In this document: one piece after another, positions 42,076 to 54,433 of the stretch
How positions within the stretch are numbered: position 1 is the stretch's first letter
How the letters are laid out: every line of letters begins with the position of its first letter
Source of the DNA: Undaria pinnatifida
Taxonomy: Eukaryota > Sar > Phaeophyceae > Laminariales > Alariaceae
Assembly: GCA_012845835.1 (NCBI GenBank)
Contig: JABAKD010000004.1
Location: 10,420,022 to 10,484,021, forward strand
DNA length: 64,000 bases
Direction of reading: 5' to 3'
Program-made: the position numbers and the translations under genes
Notes under the pieces: generated by a model
The model's input: the letters and a program-made list of their open reading frames with translations, nothing else
Database searches by the model: none
Told to the model about the DNA's origin: nothing

Positions 42076-43840
42076 GACATCACAGAAATAAATTTAATAT
42101 GCACCACGCGTACGAACCTCTTCTTGTACGCAATGGCCCCCTTCCCCACCCCCCCCCTGCCCTCAACGGCACGTACACGTATCATCAGGACGAGGTGCAG
42201 CAAAAACTAGCAGCAGCATGTCTGCATGTATGTGTACGTGCCGTTTCTGGTCTGATCTCCTTTCTTTCTTGTTGCGCTTGCTTGCTGTGTGTGGCTTGCT
42301 CGAGTCACAAATAAAATAATTTTGCAATTTTGCACCTACAGCAGCAGAGAAGCGGAGCGGGAGTACATCGGATAACGTAGCCCATATACACTCGTTCGGT
42401 CGTATACATAACGGTACCGTAAAACAACAGTTGGATTTAGCGATTTTCACCTATACCCGCCCCAAAGTTAATGTATGCATACTCGCCATTTTATAAAGCA
42501 GGAGTTCGGGATCGTGATGTGGGTTGCCTTGCCCCCTTTCCAAGGAGGACGTGCGATCTTCTTGGGGACCATGGCAGGGTTGCTTGTTGTCCCTCTGCAG
42601 TTGCGTTGTCGACACTGCTGCACACACACGAGAGAAAACCCCTGAACCCATGGAAACTCTTTTGTGATTTTTTGTTCCTTCGTGCCACGTTTTTGATGTC
42701 CAGGTTTTTGCGCTGAAAACAAAAAATCTCAAAATTCCCTACGCATATCCGTCATCGTCATTCTCGAGTGTACTCCCATACCGAAAGAGTAGGAAAAAAA
42801 GGAATAAGAAATAAAAAAGTTGAAATAAAAAGTTGGAAAAGCTGTTTCAAAAATCGCAAAGCGACAAACATAATTTAAAAAAATATTGGATATATCAAAG
42901 AACAAACAACCCGGATACCAGAATCTCCGAAAAACGCGAATAGACCGACAAATCACGAACGTCAAGTCACGAAAGTCACCGTCCAACCAAAATAGCCAGT
43001 GCTACGGTGGTGACAACGTGTCAACCAACTGACTAAGGGAATCCAAGTGCTGGACACATGTCGACGTCAATTCTGGTGTCTCAAACATGCAATTTGTTTT
43101 GATGGGAGGTGTCCACATGGACTGCTGGACCATCATCTTGTGTTTTTTTTTTTTGGTCCAGGTCCTGCTACGACGCAGCACAGGCAATATCATCCAACAG
43201 AAGCAGGAAGCGCCCCGTGGTCTGCAACTCATGCAAGCCATAGTTTCGCGCCAAGCACAAGCCACGAGTGCGTCGTCGCCCGCCGGATACCCCTCTGCCT
43301 AGCTGTGTTTGGATAGAGTGCAGACGGACACGCGGAGGGGCGACTTTTGCTTTTCGTTGGACTAGACCTGCCCTTGCGTCAACCTAAGACGCGGACACAA
43401 GGAAGGAGTGCTGGAAAAGTGAAAAAAACCCAAAAACATAACATAATCGGCTGCGATCGCGAGGCATCATATCACCTGCTGTTCCCATAGCAACCATATC
43501 CCTCCGCAGTACTTGCGCCAGGGGGGGTGGCAGTAGTGGCGGTGTGGGGTGGTATACCCCAATACAGGCGAGAAAAGCCGCTGCTACGTCCTGCGGCAAC
43601 GAAGGTGGCGGTGGCGGTGGCGGCGACAGCGGCGTCAGCTATCATTGCCACGGCGGTTCGGTGAGAGAAAAGTAAAGCTAGTTGCACGTATTTGTTTTTT
43701 TGGGCGAAATCAATGCAATGATTTCACGTAAATGATTTTGATTGTGCTTGCGTGTGAATGTGGTACGTCTACCGCAGATAGAGATCTGATATAGCCCATA
43801 GCATGGTTCTACATGGCCAAGCTACTTACAGAGGTAAGAT
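42076..43840. other. Unrecognised DNA
   Basis: No copies of the named repeats. GGCGGTGGCGGTGGC at 43602-43625 is a short triplet run. Several 70-90-codon frames overlap on both strands and none stands out. Confidence 0.45.
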
Positions 43841-44269
43841 TCACAACCTAGCTTCAGTCAAACCCAGCCAGCTGCAGAAGAGCAACGCCAGCTGGAGGTC
43901 GGAAGTTACGCTAGGTCGCCCTGATCCGTAGGGCTTCTCTGCTTTTTCGCAATCCGCCCTTTTGTAAGTCTTGAGACCCGTTGGTCGTGCTGACATGCTT
44001 GGTTGGGCAGCTGTGTCTGCGACGTCTGTCTGACGATCGTAAGCAAACCGTTGTTGCACACACTGAAGTTCGTTGAACAACTCTGGCTTGTGGTTGCCGT
44101 TAAACACCGGGGGCATTGCTTGCCTTCCTCGCCCTAGTTCTGCACATGCGTCCATGTCTCTTTCCCTTCTATGCAACAACTCGAGCCCTTGCTTTGCGTT
44201 TCCCGAAGGGTTGCATCTATTTTCTACGTAGAGCTTCGCGGGAGATTGATGATCCTGTGTAGAACGCCA
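43841..44269 (-). CDS. Unrecognised open frame, possible exon
   Basis: This minus-strand frame is open for about 142 codons, with the first ATG at 44155. The predicted peptide is mixed in composition and hydrophilic, free of the homopolymers that fill other frames here. It includes MPPVFNGNHKPELFNELQCV and KTYKRADCEKAEKPYGSGRP. I do not recognise a domain. No repeat family overlaps it, which is unusual for this window. The first ATG gives about 104 codons; the upstream part could be an exon continuation. No convincing splice sites were identified. A chance frame remains the likelier explanation. Confidence 0.2.
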   Translation of the reverse strand, partial: WRSTQDHQSPAKLYVENRCNPSGNAKQGLELLHRRERDMDACAELGRGRQAMPPVFNGNHKPELFNELQCVQQRFAYDRQTDVADTAAQPSMSARPTGLKTYKRADCEKAEKPYGSGRPSVTSDLQLALLFCSWLGLTEARL

Positions 44270-46698
44270 TTAGTAGTGCTCCTGTGTTCATAAACTATCA
44301 ACACAATAAGTACCCTTGAGGATTTTCGTTTGATGAAGTTTCCGGCGCCGAAACGAAGCCACACAGCAGACAGAGATTCACTATATACCATGTATACAGC
44401 AGTTGGGTGCACCGCCCAGCCTTCGCTACCTGCCTGCCCGTGCTAAGTAACATACCTGGTAAGCATAGGGCGGACAGAGCATGCGGCAAATTTGGTTCAA
44501 ACCAGCAAGAACAACAATAGCAGCAAACTGCTGTTCTCGTACGAGTGGTACGTGGTTGTACGTCGTATGGTGTACAGAGTATGCTACAAGACAGAACGCT
44601 TCTCTACTGCTCTCGAGGTATCATATATTACCCGTCGTGGGACATTGCTTGCATATTTCGAGCAGCTTTCTGCTGTGTACGGGACAACACACGGTCCACT
44701 ACATTGACTAGGGTGCCTAGGAGCAGCGCCAACAACAACCAGAGCAGAGCAGAAAAAAGAGTCTTACGTGTCATCCTGTCTCGAGTACTACTACTCTGTA
44801 TCATACTCATCGAGCGGATGTTCTTTTTAGAGCCTAGCCACCCCTCCTCCCGACCAAGACAACGCAGAAAAATAATGTGACTATTAATAGTACGGACGGC
44901 TGCTGCATTTGTACGGTGCAACACCGGAAATCCGGCGCTTGATACTGCTGTAGACTATAGCCAAGCTGGCCCCCAACAAATCTCGTAACCTCGGGGCTTG
45001 TACGATAAATAGCCACATGATCCAGCCCAGCCACAGCCACGCCTGACCTTGGCGGGAACAAACCCCGTTTGTTTTGGTTGTTTCCCAACGTCCACTGCAC
45101 TGAGTATCAAGAGGTCTTAGTGCAACAATGTCAATCAACATCAATGTCCTCTATTGATATGAATACTCGTAGCTTTTTCGCGTTCGTTCCTGCGTTCACT
45201 ATGATATAATATCGGAGTAGGAAACAACACCTTCACTTTTTTCGAGTTTTTCATTCAAGTTTTTCAGTGTTTTCTGTGGGACGTACATTGCGATACGAGT
45301 TGGGGTATAAGCATGGTCGGTGTATGATATCGTCTGATATACATGAATATCGCGCATGCATGCCGTCGTCGAAGCCTAGTGTTTTTTCCAGTTTTTCGAG
45401 GTGTGTTCGTACCTCTGCTATCTGTTATGATACTGCTACTGTAGATCCAATATATTGCACGATACGATACGCGTAGGCAATCCCAACTCTTCTACGTGCA
45501 AGTATAGATCCAATGTATCATACCATGCGATACGCAAAGAGTATTAATCCCAACTGATTGGACTTATCGGCGCTGAGCCTCGCTATATTGAGCTTTTCTT
45601 AGGGTTCGGAGTTTTGGCGCCGTTTTCCGTTTCTTTTTATGAACCAAAAAGTGACGAAAATAGTCGAAGCATAGATCCAGCATCTTTGATCCCGTCCTAC
45701 CCCCCCTTCCCCCCCCCCCCCGGCGCCCCTGCTGCTATTGCCGCAGCGTGCGGTGAGTTGTGGCATTACACGCGACTAGGTCACCCAGAGCAACAGTCTG
45801 AGGTGATGCTTTACAAAACGTAATTGTGCGTATCATAGGCCATGATATGTGCTTGAGGAGGTGCGGTTGTTATTTATCGTACCGCACAACAGAATGGGAA
45901 TTACTTTCTTTGAAACGCGAGAGGATATGTATTATCATACACAACAATGCCGATCATAAAGAGGAAAAACGGATAAAGAAATGGCGCTCAACTTTGTCGT
46001 CTTGCATGTATTCGTGCCCTATGGCGTCGGAGATATGTAAGCTGGTCTGCCGCGCCGTTCGCAAGAGCAGTGATGCGATCTCGAACATTGGCGTACCGGA
46101 CGTGCATGGCGACCTCAATGCGCGATTCACGACTACTTTGTACTGCTATTAAAGTCAAAAAATGTTTCTACTTGAAATGAACCTGGTTTGAATATTGTTT
46201 ACCAGGTACGATCATTATCGGGATGGGTGTTGTCCGTAAGCTACCGGTGGTGCTCGCTGCTCTGTGCTTGCTTTTATCGTTTTGTTTTCACCTGTTTTAC
46301 CTTCGTTTCTTTTATCCTCCGCTTGCTTGCTTATCACCTGGTTCATTTTCATTTTTTTTCCTTCCGCTTGCTTGCTATTTATCGCTAGAGCCCTCTTAAC
46401 CTTACTCTACCGGTATTTTTTCTGCAACTAAACGTATAGACTATTTTAATATTTTATAGATATTGCAAGAAAAATGCGTTTTTTTCTTTCGGGACTCATC
46501 TTGCATCACAGTCAGTGTTCACAACACCTGTCGTGTGTTTGGCTTTGTTTTCTTTTTTCTTCTTTTCTTTCTTTTCTTTTTTCCTTTTTTCTCCTTTACT
46601 TCTATGGTCTGGCTTGTTTGTTGAGTTCTCGCACCCGGTGTGCTATTTATAGCACTTCGCTTGCTTCACCTTGATGAAATGCGACTGTTTGGTTTACT
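44270..46698. other. Unrecognised DNA
   Basis: C-rich tract at 45700-45725 and T/C-rich DNA at 46550-46600. Frames at 44492-44707 and 45826-46152 have no identifiable motif. Confidence 0.45.
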
Positions 46699-46790
46699 CT
46701 GTTTCACAGTCTGTACCACAGAACTTGTATCTCAGGATGAATCAGCATGGACTCGGGTGTACTGGTAGAAAACAACCCACCCATATATTT
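46699..46790 (+). repeat. H-family fragment
   Basis: CACAGTCTGTACCACAGAAC, TTGTATCTCAGGATGAATCA, GCATGGACTCGGGTGTACTG, GTAGAAAA. It supplies the left part of H that precedes the piece at 3215. Confidence 0.6.
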
Positions 46791-47094
46791 ATCGATGAAG
46801 ACTACGTACCACTATTTACGATACGAGGTATCGCACCAGGTATTAGAAAAGAAGGCGGTATTATCCTCTACTATTGTCAATGTGAAGACAACGCATTGTA
46901 GGTGGGCGAGAGCGGGCAGTGGTACGAGTATTCTTAGTCCTACGCATCGCGCGCGCCGTATGCGTCTCTTTGCAATCTAGGCCTGACGTCGGGATCAGCA
47001 CCCTCTAGCCTCGCGGCCCGTTGGTTCGGTGTGGCCGATCTTGTAATCGTCAGCCTTTTTATTCCATCTCAGCCCCTTAAGAACTACCCCCACT

Positions 47095-47225
47095 TTCGGC
47101 GACAAGCTATTAATAGTTGGAATTAGTGTGGCATCACTACGGCAGCGTGGTACATTACAACCACACCCACGTTTTTGGGGGCAAACTACCTGGGATTATT
47201 AGTGTGGGATAATTTCAGGATTTTT
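47095..47225 (+). repeat. N-family repeat, two adjacent pieces
   Basis: GGAATTAGTGTGGCATCACT near 47118 and TTTTTGGGGGCAAACTACCT, GGGATTATTAGTGTGGGATA near 47172. Relatives at 47730-47865 and 52407-52468. Confidence 0.55.
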
Positions 47226-47729
47226 ACTCGTCATTTAGATTGAATGGAAGCCGTCGCACGTACCGCGACCTTCCGCTTCCCTCGATGCTGCCGCCGTGAA
47301 CCCCCCCTCCCTCCCGCCCGCAACCAAGCGAGAGTTACCCACAGTTGAACTCTGAATGAAAGTAAACACGCCCGGATCGAGATATTATGGGCCCACCAAC
47401 AAGTAAGCCTGACGGCGGCACGACCTTGAGGGTGTGACGTAACAGCAGTATGATAGTGCAACTCGCCGCTAAAACACGATGCCTCAATCCATAGTTTGTG
47501 AGTTCGTAGCATTCACTAAAACCTTAGCCTGCCGTTCTCATTGGGTTTGTTCTTGTCGTGCGGGCGTACCAGGGCGAGGTGCGCGCGGGGCTTTGCTTTC
47601 TAGAGGATAGTGGATGCTTCAGTAGCAGCACCAACTGCAGCCGCAGCAGTTCGACTAATAATGACAACTATTTAGTAAGTAGTTTGTTCCCACAAAGTGT
47701 GGTGCTTCTCCATAGGAGCGCACGAACGT

Positions 47730-47865
47730 TTTTCGGGAGATATTACTTGGAATTTGTATGGGCCAATTTTTGCGGTGATAACAACCGCCTTTAGAACTCA
47801 CCACCCATGTTTTGGAGGTAAAACTACTTGGGAATAGTGTTGGGCCATTGTTGCAGTGGAGAAAG
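47730..47865 (+). repeat. N-family repeat, two adjacent pieces
   Basis: TTTTTCGGGAGATATTACTT, ATGGGCCAATTTTTGCGGTG, ATAACAACCGC, then TTTTGGAGGTAAAACTACTT, GGGAATAGTGTTGGGCCATT. The doubled layout mirrors 47095-47225. Confidence 0.55.
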
Positions 47866-49189
47866 AAAGGGTTCTACCCTGCGGGGGTTAGATTATTGAT
47901 GTAATGTTGCAGTGCGTAATAACCTGGGTGCAGTATCACGATCACGAGGTCAGTTTGTTCGTTCTTGAATTTGTTGCCGTTTTGCAGGCCGTCAAACACT
48001 ATGATATGACATGTGATATTCGTAGAAATGGTGATCGAATGGTTACGGCGTCCTTGTGATGTCGGCTTGCCGAGCGCGTTTGGGTCTATTACTGCTGTGG
48101 TACTGCCATTCGTAGATTTTGGCTTCGTGGGAAATCTCGTGAACAGTATGGGAGGAAATCCGCGCTCGACTGCGCTTTTATATGATCTGTTTGGCCAAGC
48201 GCCAAGTCCTCCTCCCCCGTATATATGCAATGGCACCGTATTTTTATATCAATCACGCAGGGGGGTGAGCGCCATTGAGTGTGGTGTTGGGGGTGGGATG
48301 GAATCGATTTCTGCCCTTGTTTGGCGTAGTGGCGGGTGGCATGTAGATACGTGCTCTCTTCCCCTGTCTCGGTTGAGTCAGGCGAAACGCCATGTGTACA
48401 TGTGTACCAGCGTGCAACACGCATGATAGCACACCCCCGGCATGAATACCCCCCCCCCGTAACAACCCCCGTGGGATTGATTTCCTAGCTTACTTTCCCG
48501 ACTAGGATGGGCCCACACACAGTGCACATAGTGATAGTGGCTTTGGTAAGATACCGTCGAATTCTGTCCATCCATGAGCTATATAGACGAAACATCACTC
48601 GACGACTTGTTTACTCTTGTCCGAGGTGAGGTGTTATTTTGCGTCTTGCCACGGCTTTATACGGCGTCCGATGCGGTGTGTCATCTTCCGTTTCGTGCCG
48701 GGGTACACGACGGTTTACAAAATAATCGTGGCTTGGCAGCAGCTGCAGTTGCCTCGCCTTGCCTGACGACCTTGTTGGCCGATTGCCCTGCCACCGCGTT
48801 TTGGTCAACAGCCAGACAGATGAAAGAGACCACCCCTACGAGGGGTAAAATACAACATACTCCTGCTACAATGCTGTGTTGTCTTTGCATTAACTCGAGT
48901 ATGTTAATTAAAAAATGCAAGAAATGTGAAATTTTTCAAAATGTTTTCAAAGTGTCAGGCGTGAGTTCGATTGATACTCGTTTTTTCGACCTGCATGATA
49001 CACGGTCGCGCGTTGAGATTTTTGTTCGGCCTGCAGACATTTTAGTCTGCTTCACAGATTTGATGCTGACGTGGGTGCGTGAAACTATCAGTGTGACGTG
49101 AAGAACGCACAAACAGCCCACGGAAGTGCAGCAAGAAAGTCCTTGAAGGATAACAGACTAAAAAGGGCTGCCTATCGTATATCTCCAAG
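47866..49189. other. Unrecognised DNA, one 175-codon frame
   Basis: A plus-strand frame at 48574-49101 starts at an ATG but carries no recognisable domain. GCATGAATAC with a C run at 48440-48460 is a G-family type junction. Confidence 0.4.
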
Positions 49190-49262
49190 GAGTTAAAAAC
49201 GCGCGACCTGAGTATCACGCAGCTTGCAAATATGAGTATCGGTCCTTATATTGATCGAACTC
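49190..49262 (-). repeat. R-family fragment
   Basis: On the minus strand CAGCTGTGAGTTCGATCAAT, then ACTCATATTTGCAAGCTGCG, TGATACTCAGGTCGCGCG. It lacks the outer end. Confidence 0.6.
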
Positions 49263-49429
49263 ACAGCTGAGGTATAATATTTGAAATATTCTGTTTTTTT
49301 TCATAGTGCAAAACAGGCTGGCAGGCTGAGTACATACGTACGATGGCGAGTAGCCGCCAATCAGCGACCAAACATTTGGAAGACCTTATTTAGTGCGGCC
49401 ATATCAACCATCCAGCAGTCCGTATCGGC

Positions 49430-49890
49430 TACAAGCTACGATCCCTATCCCTTTGTGGTGTACAAATCAATGTACACGTATGATTTGCATACACCAGGGT
49501 ATCTGGTACGTACATCGAGCACCGCGCGACGAGCAGAGGCTTACTACCACATGACAGAAGCACACGGCGTACATGCTGTATTACACCTGGTACATTCTTG
49601 TACAAGGCGTACCACAACACAGACATCCGTGTTGTACATGCGACGCCTTGAAATGCAACAACGGCTACGACCCATTCCATGGTATCCATGTACATATACT
49701 GTACACCAGACGAACAAGGGTATTTGGTATATGCTGGTACGCATGCTGCACGCTACGGGGCGAGCAGAGCCTTACCGCAATGGCAATGCACGCGTGAGGT
49801 GTATGCAACACGCTGCACACGCGCATACACGTTGCACAACGCACGCGCGTTATGCGACATCTTGCACTCCTGCAATTCTGACCCAAAGTA
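49430..49890 (+). repeat. Degenerate 230-bp direct repeat, two units
   Basis: CTACGATCCCTATCCC at 49436 and CTACGACCCATTCCATGG at 49666 start units sharing AATGTACACGTATGA-like, CACCAGGGTATCTGGTA, GGCGAGCAGAGCCTTAC-like and CACGCGTGAGGTGT-like blocks. A 243-codon frame runs across but its peptide follows the repeat, so it is not called. Confidence 0.55.
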
Positions 49891-50299
49891 TTCTCTCCCA
49901 TACTCAGCCCAACTCGCGTTGCTTCATACTGGTACTTGTATACCAGGTATGTTTTCTCGTGAATTTTCGCCATTGGAGTTGTAAAGAGGTCGATGTTAAT
50001 GGTACAGCGTAACACATCCACATCATGGAGCATGTAACAAAGTCAACCCTTTATGGATACCAGTGTACCTGGCACCGCAACGTAGGGCGAGCAACACCTT
50101 CACCATTGTGACACACAGTTTGTATACGTCACCCTGCATCTTTGAAAAATTCGTGTACTCCCTACCGCAGCAGCCCGCTTCGCTCCGGGTGACCCGCGCG
50201 GTGTATAATCGTACATGACACTTCATGCGTTCTTTTTCCCAACATCCTCAGAAAACCCGTTGTCCGTCCTGGTTCTTCATTCCACTATATGCATACTAC

Positions 50300-50370
50300 A
50301 GAGAGATTTCGACAAAATCTTCGATCTCACAGCTAGCTGGAGTGTATTTTAATTTTGATATTACATATTG
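50300..50370 (-). repeat. R-family terminal piece
   Basis: On the minus strand ATATCAAAATTAAAATACACTCC, AGCTAGCTGTGAGATCGAAG and ATTTTGTCGAAATCTC. Bases 49891-50299 hold nothing recognised. Confidence 0.65.
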
Positions 50371-50589
50371 CATACTACAGAGAGATAACCATGTGTGCTT
50401 TCTTCACGTTACTTTGTTCACGGATTAAACTGATATTTTCACCCATCTACATCCAGCACCAGGCACACCCAGTGTCCGTGCCGTAGTCAAACTACGAGAC
50501 AGGAGTTGGATGGCTTCATCTGCTTTGTTGCTACAATACCAGGTACTGTAGTAGTTGCTGGCTGGCATTAGCAGGGGAGTCACCGACCT

Positions 50590-50725
50590 GTATCCTTCAC
50601 GAGGGTACACATCCCGTAACACGCGCGATCGAAGTATCACACGCAGCTTGCAAAGCTGAGTTTTGATCGGAAAATCATTTTTGGTAGATCTCACAGCTAA
50701 AGCGTATTTTTTCATTTTTTCGAAT
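50590..50725 (-). repeat. R-family fragment with outer end
   Basis: On the minus strand GAAAAAATGAAAAAATACGC, TTTAGCTGTGAGATCTACCA, AACTCAGCTTTGCAAGCTGC, GTGTGATACTTCGATCGCGC, GTGTTACGGGATGTGTACCC. Orientation is the same as the piece at 50300. Confidence 0.7.
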
Positions 50726-51009
50726 AGTAGTTGCTGGCTGGCCGTTGTGTTCCTTCCCCCCCCCCCCCGGCCCGTCGCTCTCGCAACGTCGTGTTTCCCT
50801 CTTTGCTTCCAGTTGTTTTTCCGTTTGTTTTTTCTCGCTTGTTATTATTGAATTTTTTCCTTTTTGTTTTTTCTTGTTTTTCCTTTTTGTTTTTTCCTTC
50901 TTTAGTTGCAAGTAGTCTGGCGTGGTGGCTTGCATTCCTATTTTTACCCGCGTGTTCTTTGCGGTTCATTGCATGGGCAAATCAACTTGCTGTATTTGCA
51001 ACGTGTATC
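50726..51009. other. T-rich unrecognised DNA
   Basis: C run at 50756-50768 and TTTTTCCTTTTTG words at 50850-50905. Confidence 0.45.
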
Positions 51010-51125
51010 TTTGTCTCGTCCTTTGCGACCACAGACCGTGTCTCTATTCTATGAGGCATCAGCACGGGCACTGGTTGTGCTGGACGTAGATGGGTGGAAA
51101 TATCAGCTTGATGTGGACAACACAC
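51010..51125 (+). repeat. H-family repeat
   Basis: TTTGTCTCGTCCTTTGCGAC, CACAGACCGTGTCTCTATTC, ATGAGGCATCAGCACGGGCA, CTGGTTGTGCTGGACGTAGA, TGGGTGGAAATATCAGCTTG, ATGTGGACAACACAC. The most complete H copy. Confidence 0.65.
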
Positions 51126-51187
51126 AAACTCATCAAACACACTGCAAAGACAGCAAGGTGATTGCGGTATGCAAGTTTTATAGCCTA

Positions 51188-51238
51188 GCGTGCAGGTTCA
51201 CCAAGCGTGCAGGTTCACCAAGCGTGCAGGTTCACCAG
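51188..51238 (+). repeat. 17-bp tandem repeat, three units
   Basis: AGCGTGCAGGTTCACCA three times without change. Confidence 0.92.
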
Positions 51239-51546
51239 GGTCGCAGAATCCAGCAGAAGCAGCACCTCAGGACCCCACAACTCTATTTCTCACCCGCCGG
51301 CCAGCCAGCCAGCGCTGACCTTGGTGTAATAATGCTATCCGGAATGAAATACGCGGGCAAAAATACAAAAAAATGCCCGCCAGCACACGGCACACCAGAC
51401 TAATTGCAGTAAAATATGCGGTACGTAATCCGTCATTTTTTTTTTCACTTTCCCTGTGAGAGAAGATACCGGTATTTCATCGTCTTTTTTTTTTCTTGGC
51501 CCCCACAGAGGTCAATTTCAACATGACAACGTGTTACATGTTACAG

Positions 51547-51569
51547 TATGTTGTTGTTGTTGTTGTTTA

Positions 51570-51600
<31 letters not shown>

Positions 51601-51625
51601 CTTGTTGTTGTTGTTGTTGTTGTCT
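51547..51625. repeat. (TTG)n microsatellite
   Basis: About 26 GTT triplets with TAT and CTT interruptions. Bases 51626-52118 hold nothing recognised. Confidence 0.95.
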
Positions 51626-52118
51626 TCACATCAAACCGTTCTTCCTACCCAACGACATCAGTACACCCAGCCTCTTGTGCTGATTCATCCTAGAGATATA
51701 CAAATTCCGTGGTCGCTGACGATTGTGAAACACAGGCATGGTAAGAGAATATGTATGGTAACCGAGGGAACATATAATGTGGTAGTCAGCAGTCAACCCT
51801 TTTTGGGGGTATGGGCAATGTATAATGACAGTGATACGAGGCCGACAGGTAACCGAACCACCAGTAGGAAATGTACGGTCTTATCGGCCACCTGGGGTGA
51901 ACACTGTTTAGGACCTGGAGATGGGGGACGATAATAGAAAATACGACAGGGTTTCGTCTTCATAGCCGTCCACGAGTAGAAGAGCCATGGCGCAACTGCT
52001 CGTGGGGTCGTGCTGCGCCCCTGCCATTCGCCTCTGCATTATGGTAGTGCGATCCCCCAATCTTTAGTTCAACTCTCAGCCACGCGGTGTCGACGCTATG
52101 ATGATACGGCAGTAGTAG

Positions 52119-52325
52119 TATCGGGTGTCCCGATTTTGGTGCACCCCGTGACAAGCCGAAACAAGCGCGCGCTCTTATCTACTCGTTGCTCCTGTGTTCC
52201 TGTCATTCGTACATACCTGGTACTAAATAGCATAGCCGGGACATGCAGATTTGACCGCTCTTTTAAATCAGAAATGCTCTCATCCTAGGCGCTCTTAAAT
52301 CGCTATGAATCGGGGTACCCACTCT
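52119..52325. mobile_element. Eroded MITE of the CAGTGGG type
   Basis: The right end GGCGCTCTTAAATCGCTATG, AATCGGGGTACCCACTCTG matches 5298-5325 with an 8-base insertion. The left end GGGTGTCCCGATTTTGGTGC is weak. The interior TTTGACCGCTCTTTTAAATC and ATGCTCTCATCCTAGG match 5255-5300. Confidence 0.6.
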
Positions 52326-52406
52326 GTTCCTGTATCGTCACTTTTTTAGCGTCATTTTTTCCCTCGCCGATTCGAACTGCATACAAGTATCTGGTACATG
52401 CTTTGG

Positions 52407-52468
52407 GGGGCAAAATTACTTTAAATTAGCGTGGAATCATTTTTGCAGTGGTAACAAGGTTAGTTCTA
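52407..52468 (+). repeat. N-family fragment
   Basis: CTTTGGGGGGCAAAATTACT, TTAAATTAGCGTGGAATCAT, TTTTGCAGTGGTAACAAGG. Confidence 0.6.
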
Positions 52469-52799
52469 TCTATGTATTAATGCTCTAATATGTTGTGTCA
52501 TACCTCTGCCTGCTGTCATGCTGCCCGCGTGTCGAACAGCTTGCTCTCGGTAGTTGGGCAACTAAATGCATTACCCCGTAGTAAGCGTTGCCTAGTCTGT
52601 GGCGGATGCTGCAATCGTGGTTTTTTGCTCTCGCCGCTTTTTCCCTCTGGAGTCCCAATAGGATTCAAAGGGGAACGATGTGATATTAACTGGACCCTTC
52701 CGTTTTTCTTGCTCCCCCTCCAAGTTGCCAGGTGTTCCGGCTTTTGTGTATGTTTCGCTTTTCGCACCCAGTACATTTGTCGTTGCATTGCCAAATCCC

Positions 52800-52985
52800 C
52801 TTCCTGTGGGTGGAAATATCAGTTTCATGTGAAGGACACGCACACGCTGTATCAGCGATGTTTGCCTCCCTCGTAGTTTGTGACCACAGAGCTTGTATTC
52901 GCGATGTATTTCTGTCTAGCAGGGTGTGACCACAGAGCTTGTATTCGCGATGTATTTCTGTCTAGCAGGTTGTGACCACAGAGCT
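52800..52985 (+). repeat. H-family repeat with a 47-bp duplication
   Basis: TTCCTGTGGGTGGAAATATC, AGTTTCATGTGAAGGACACG, then TGTGACCACAGAGCTTGTAT, TCGCGATGTATTTCTGTCTA, GCAGG at 52878, again at 52925 and a partial third at 52971. Confidence 0.75.
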
Positions 52986-52989
52986 TGCG

Positions 52990-54089
52990 CTCTCTATATG
53001 GTAAAGGTATCGGTTGCGTGGTAACAACAGCTCAATGTGAAGAATACACACGTTTACTACTCTTTAGCCCTGTAGTCGATCGTAGTAGTTGTTGGACTCG
53101 ATCCTACGCGGAACCCCCCCGCCGATGTTCTCCCTTCCCTGCGCGTCATTGGGGGTCCTTTGGTGACCTGCCCCTATTCTTCAAGAGGTATGGGCGCAGC
53201 ATCGACGATCCTTCGGCGATTCGCTCCCATTCTTGAAGAAGTATGGGCGACGCCAAGCGCATAGAAGCACCCTTCGTTGGCGGCGGATACACGAAATATG
53301 CTACGGTTGTAATATTATGCGTAATATATAGGTGCATTAATATTGTCAATTTTGATTAGGGCTAAAGCAGGTCCTTTTCTCATCAATAGGGTCGTATACT
53401 GCTGGCACGGGCTTCGACAGCAATACAACGATTGCCCTTTTTTGGATGGGTGACGGGAAAGCTCCTTTTTTAGTGTCGGAGTAGCTTCCCCCCCACCCCT
53501 CCCCTCCCCCAGCCCCCAACTTTCCATTAGTTCTCTCTTTTCGACTTGGGTGTTCTTTCTCACGCGTCATGCGGGCTGGACAGATAGCTTCATATTCGTA
53601 CAGATATCGGTGTTCTGCCAATACTTTCCGCGAAGCTTTCCGCGAAACTTCCCGTCCATCGCATACCGGCACGATAGAAAGTCGGAAGCACCCGACTCAA
53701 ATGATTATAATCTGCCCCGTCTCTCGGCTCTCGAACGGAGCAGGCATGTTGCAGTACCGAGGAGTCTTTCGTACCTCTGGTATTCAGACTCTAGAGTGCT
53801 ATGTTGCACTTTGTATGCACGGTTCGAATTGTTATTTACACCTTAGGAGTATTCTTGTACGTTTTTTTTTTTTCTTGTCCCGTCTCATCTAATGTATTTG
53901 CACTAAAATGAATACGGCTCATATTTTTCCCAGCCCCCTCTCTTTCGGAGCTCCGATGCGGGGTTGCGTAGCAGCCCCCCCCCCCCCCCCCCCCTCCCGT
54001 TCTTCGCACTGATGAGCGCGCCTTGATCGTAATCGCTATAACGGTGCAACAGTTTCATCCCTCTTCAAATAGGGTCGAATTGTTCAATG
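52990..54089. other. Unrecognised DNA
   Basis: Contains a 22-base C-rich run at 53973-53994 and TTTCCGCGAAGC doubled at 53625-53650. No gene supported. Confidence 0.45.
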
Positions 54090-54200
54090 ACGCACTCTAC
54101 TCATCGGGAGCTTCCCTTGTCAATTTGTTCTCCGTCTATGTTTGTGCAAGGAAAAGTTCCTCGGCGGGGCTCCAACTCGCGAAGTCGACTTTTACGTACG
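54090..54200 (-). repeat. SINE-A fragment, eroded head
   Basis: On the minus strand CGCGAGTTGGAGCCCCGCCG, AGGAACTTTTCCTTGCACAA recalls the B box to body junction of SINE-A. The A box and tail are not found. Confidence 0.45.
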
Positions 54201-54433
54201 TACGAAGTCACCAGTAGACCACCAGTGTATTTTCGCCAACTCTATATTACTGCTGTGCATTTCATGATATGCATATATATAGCAATATGCCGTATTTGTA
54301 CTTTTGTACGGTACGATAAGGTACAGGGTACGTAGGGCCAATTCTGTGAATGTAACACCATTTTATCAACCATGATGTTTTTCTGTGTGTCTTTCGGGAG
54401 ACCGGAAGGGGGGGACGGGGTCCGGAGAAGTCC

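Noticed and set aside
48574-49101. 175-codon plus-strand frame
   Set aside because: No domain, no compositional change, and ordinary stops in neighbouring sequence. Kept only as a note because of its length.
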